This document shows positions 62,264-64,000 of a DNA stretch of 64,000 bases, one piece after another. The stretch's first letter is position 1. Every line of letters starts with the position of its first letter. The translations under genes and the position numbers were made by a program. Source of the stretch: Rathayibacter caricis DSM 15933 (GTDB lineage: Bacteria > Actinomycetota > Actinomycetes > Actinomycetales > Microbacteriaceae); contig NZ_PZPL01000001.1 of assembly GCF_003044275.1 (NCBI RefSeq), positions 1,674,001-1,738,000 on the forward strand, given 5' to 3'. Under the pieces are notes generated by a model. The model worked only from the letters and a program-made list of their open reading frames with translations, did not search any database and was not told the DNA's origin.

Positions 62264-63127
62264 TTACCGGAGCTCGGTTAAAGCTCGCGGGCGGATCAGC
62301 ACGAAGCCGTTGTGGCCGTTGCCAAATCCCTCCGCGATGAAGCGTTTGCGCCCTTGCGCGGTGTCGAGGGTGATTTCTGTGCCGTCAATAACTCCGCGGT
62401 GGTAGTGGTTTAGCCGGTCCACCTCGGGGTAATGCTTTGGCCCCAGCCACGAGCCCAGCATCGGACCAACAGCGCCATATTTCTCGCGAAATTTGAGCGA
62501 TTGGCAGGTCAGCGCCGAATAGATAGGCACGTGTCCCCTGCGACTGGGCATCAGGCCTGTTCCGATGAGGGCGAGTGCTCGCCTGCTGTTGCTGACGTAG
62601 CGCTGCAGCGCTGCCGCGGCTGAGGTCTGATACTTCGTGTTTAAGCCCAGGGGAACGTCGATTGAGGCGGCAGAGGCGTCGGCTTCAATGTTGAAGCGGT
62701 CGGCGGCGAAGAGGATTTCCGCGGCAAACAAGTTCGCTTCGGCTTCGAGCGTCACTCGTGTCTTCGGTGCGAGTGTGGTGTGGTCCTCAGCGAAGTAGGC
62801 GTTCTCGTGCCAGGGGAGCGCATCGTGCCCGATCTCGTGTGCCTCGGTGAAACGGCGACGCTCGAGGGGCAGTGACGGATCGACGTAGTAGCGGCGCTCG
62901 TCCACGGAGAGAGCCCCGAGAACGTTGCCGCTGAGCTTCGCGATGATGGCTTTCATCTCGGCGGGAGCCTCGTTGGCAAACTCGAAGAGATCTCCGCGTT
63001 GAAGATCGACCGCTGCTGCGATCAGTTCGATAGGCACCGGCAGTTGATCCATCACGCCAGCCGCCTCGAGGGTGATGCGAGCCTGCCGACGAATGTCGTC
63101 GACGGCGAGGTCGAGTGCCTCGGTCAC
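62264..63127 (-). CDS. ImmA/IrrE family metallopeptidase
   Basis: A GTG at 63127 overlaps the XRE stop (GTGA) and starts a 287-residue protein. The zinc site AHEIGHDALPW (HEIGH at 97-101) and a downstream glutamate in EAEANLFAAEILF (about 128-140) are the ImmA/IrrE hallmark. In ICEBs1 ImmA cleaves its partner repressor ImmR when the element is induced; in Deinococcus IrrE cleaves DdrO after DNA damage. The long C-terminal domain (from about 150) is not typical of ImmA and has many basic and aromatic residues. Confidence 0.9.
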   Translation of the reverse strand: MTEALDLAVDDIRRQARITLEAAGVMDQLPVPIELIAAAVDLQRGDLFEFANEAPAEMKAIIAKLSGNVLGALSVDERRYYVDPSLPLERRRFTEAHEIGHDALPWHENAYFAEDHTTLAPKTRVTLEAEANLFAAEILFAADRFNIEADASAASIDVPLGLNTKYQTSAAAALQRYVSNSRRALALIGTGLMPSRRGHVPIYSALTCQSLKFREKYGAVGPMLGSWLGPKHYPEVDRLNHYHRGVIDGTEITLDTAQGRKRFIAEGFGNGHNGFVLIRPRALTELR

Positions 63128-63594
63128 GCGGACGTGCGGTCGCGACGCTTCTGCCGCAAGAAGGCCAGGTAGTTGCGGAGTTCGGCTGCTTCGTCGTCGT
63201 CGAGCTCTTCCAGTGCTCGCAGTGGGATGCCGGCGAACTTGCGCTCCTGGTCGTACTCGGGGCCGGCCGTGGGTACCCGATGCCCGGCTCGGACGAGCAG
63301 GTCCGTGTAGTCGATCCCGTATGTGGCGGCGAGCTTGTGCAGCATGTTCGGCGACGGGCTCTCCACCCTGTTGCTCTCGATCTGCGAGAGGTAGCCGTTG
63401 GAGATCTTCGTCTCGGCCTCCACCGCCCTGAGGGTGAAGCCCGCTGCCTTGCGGCTCGCGCGGAGGTAGTCCCCCAGCCGCTCAGTCGGAGCGCTTCGAG
63501 GTGCCCCGGCGATGCTCACAGCCGTTGCGACGGCGATGCCGGCGGGAACGAGGGAGATGACCGCTCGAAGGGTGGTCCACGCTTGGTTCGTCAT
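63124..63594 (-). CDS. XRE-family regulator with a hydrophobic N-terminus, partner of ImmA
   Basis: From the ATG at 63594 the product has 156 residues. Residues 11-31 (AVISLVPAGIAVATAVSIAGA) form a plausible membrane helix; the HTH follows at about 40-100 (RLGDYLRASRKAAGFTLRAV, then ISNGYLSQIESNRVESPSP). A GTG at residue 27 would remove the helix; no start has a strong ribosome binding site. The pair with an overlapping ImmA gene suggests a repressor cleaved by its protease. A membrane-tied repressor would be unusual. Confidence 0.8.
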   Translation of the reverse strand: MTNQAWTTLRAVISLVPAGIAVATAVSIAGAPRSAPTERLGDYLRASRKAAGFTLRAVEAETKISNGYLSQIESNRVESPSPNMLHKLAATYGIDYTDLLVRAGHRVPTAGPEYDQERKFAGIPLRALEELDDDEAAELRNYLAFLRQKRRDRTSA

Positions 63595-63721
63595 GTCTCG
63601 AGTATCGACGACTGCGCTTTGTAGATCAAGCAGTGCGCATCGGGTCTTGCGGTTGCGGCGTGGTTTGCATAGTCTACCAAGCAGCGCCGCACAGATCGTG
63701 CGTCGCGGAAAGGACGCCATC

Positions 63722-63919
63722 ATGGCTCACAGGAGTGCGATCTCGGGTCGCTACATCTCCAACAGCGCCGCCGCCCGCCACCCCCGCACCTCGGTGCGGG
63801 AGACCGGAGGCAACTCCGGGTCGGGCAGCCACAACCGAAGCTCGATCTCGGGCCGGTTCATCTCCGACGCCGCCGCCGCACGGCACCCCAACACGAGCCT
63901 GACCGAGCGCGGCAACTAG
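63722..63919 (+). CDS. Two-repeat SISGR-type small protein
   Basis: The ATG at 63722 follows GAAAGGACGCC. The 65-residue product is two copies of a unit of about 28 residues: RSAISGRYISNSAAARHP then RTSVRETGGN, and RSSISGRFISDAAAARHP then NTSLTERGN. I recognise this unit from small actinobacterial proteins often miscalled 'multidrug transporter'; it is not membrane-bound. It is divergent from the XRE gene and followed by a strong terminator, so it is expressed as its own short unit. Confidence 0.8.
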   Translation: MAHRSAISGRYISNSAAARHPRTSVRETGGNSGSGSHNRSSISGRFISDAAAARHPNTSLTERGN

Positions 63920-63930
63920 CTCGGACAAGC

Positions 63931-63973
63931 CGAGGGGGCCCGATCTCAACGCAACTGAGATCGGACCCCCTCG
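63931..63973 (+). terminator. Terminator of the SISGR-repeat gene
   Basis: Arms GAGGGGGCCCGATCTCA (63932-63948) and TGAGATCGGACCCCCTC (63956-63972) pair over 17 bases with one mismatch, 12 bases after the stop. Confidence 0.9.
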
Positions 63974-64000
63974 AGGTCTCCAGGAAAAAACGTCGTTCGT

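Overview
The window is chromosomal DNA of a high-GC actinobacterium, most likely a member of the Microbacteriaceae (Rathayibacter/Curtobacterium/Clavibacter-like). The reasons are the very high G+C at third codon positions, frequent GTG starts and ATGA/GTGA overlaps, a rpmB-rpmG-rpsN cluster of zinc-independent ribosomal proteins, and several small families that are typical of this group (a DUF6458-like membrane protein, a DUF7882-like protein, septum-formation-like and CPBP proteins). No rRNA or tRNA gene and no CRISPR array was seen. The genus is inference; the family-level call rests on protein style alone.

Layout. 0-8.2 kb: membrane proteins, a GntR/DUF1648 pair, a divergent LysE-type exporter and its LysG/ArgP-type regulator, a polysaccharide deacetylase lipoprotein, an ABC exporter and the ribosomal protein cluster with a strong terminator. 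8.4-18 kb: paired intergenic repeats, deoC, a cysteine-cluster/pentapeptide protein joined to a Gfo/Idh/MocA oxidoreductase, a stress-type cluster (CsbD, Asp23), an esterase, TauE, an MBL hydrolase and an MFS carrier. 18-34 kb: septum-like lipoprotein, PoxB, HxlR with divergent SDR, MFS-MarR pair, an amine oxidase/aldehyde dehydrogenase operon bracketed by repeat arrays, a zinc metallopeptidase, a glgX operon and a quinone-reductase-like enzyme. 34-57.6 kb: cold shock protein, a three-gene sensor/response-regulator operon, an AI-2E family carrier, a secreted protein with an unusual structured leader, a lipid kinase group, a LysR/EamA pair, SRAP, a Ser/Thr kinase with a low-complexity lipoprotein, a PepSY protein controlled with an OmpR-type two-component system, an APC permease and an FeS photolyase-like protein. 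57.6-64 kb: a decayed, compositionally different accessory region with a frameshifted second SRAP gene, a 5'-truncated MFS gene, an orphan HTH gene, a CoiA-like nuclease, and an XRE-ImmA/IrrE pair divergent from a two-repeat small protein.

Regulation can be read directly in several places: inverted repeats in the divergent or autoregulated promoters of the HxlR, MarR, LysR, LysG and GntR genes, and one identical direct-repeat box in front of both the PepSY gene and the two-component operon, at matching distances from their starts.

Most striking observation: at 39.97-40.15 kb, just downstream of a good promoter, the leader of a secreted-protein gene can form four consecutive hairpins whose stems differ completely but whose loops all carry ACCCGAA. 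It matches no RNA family known to me. The second candidate novelty is the 60-64 kb island (CoiA-like nuclease, XRE regulator with a hydrophobic N-terminus, ImmA protease, SISGR-repeat protein).
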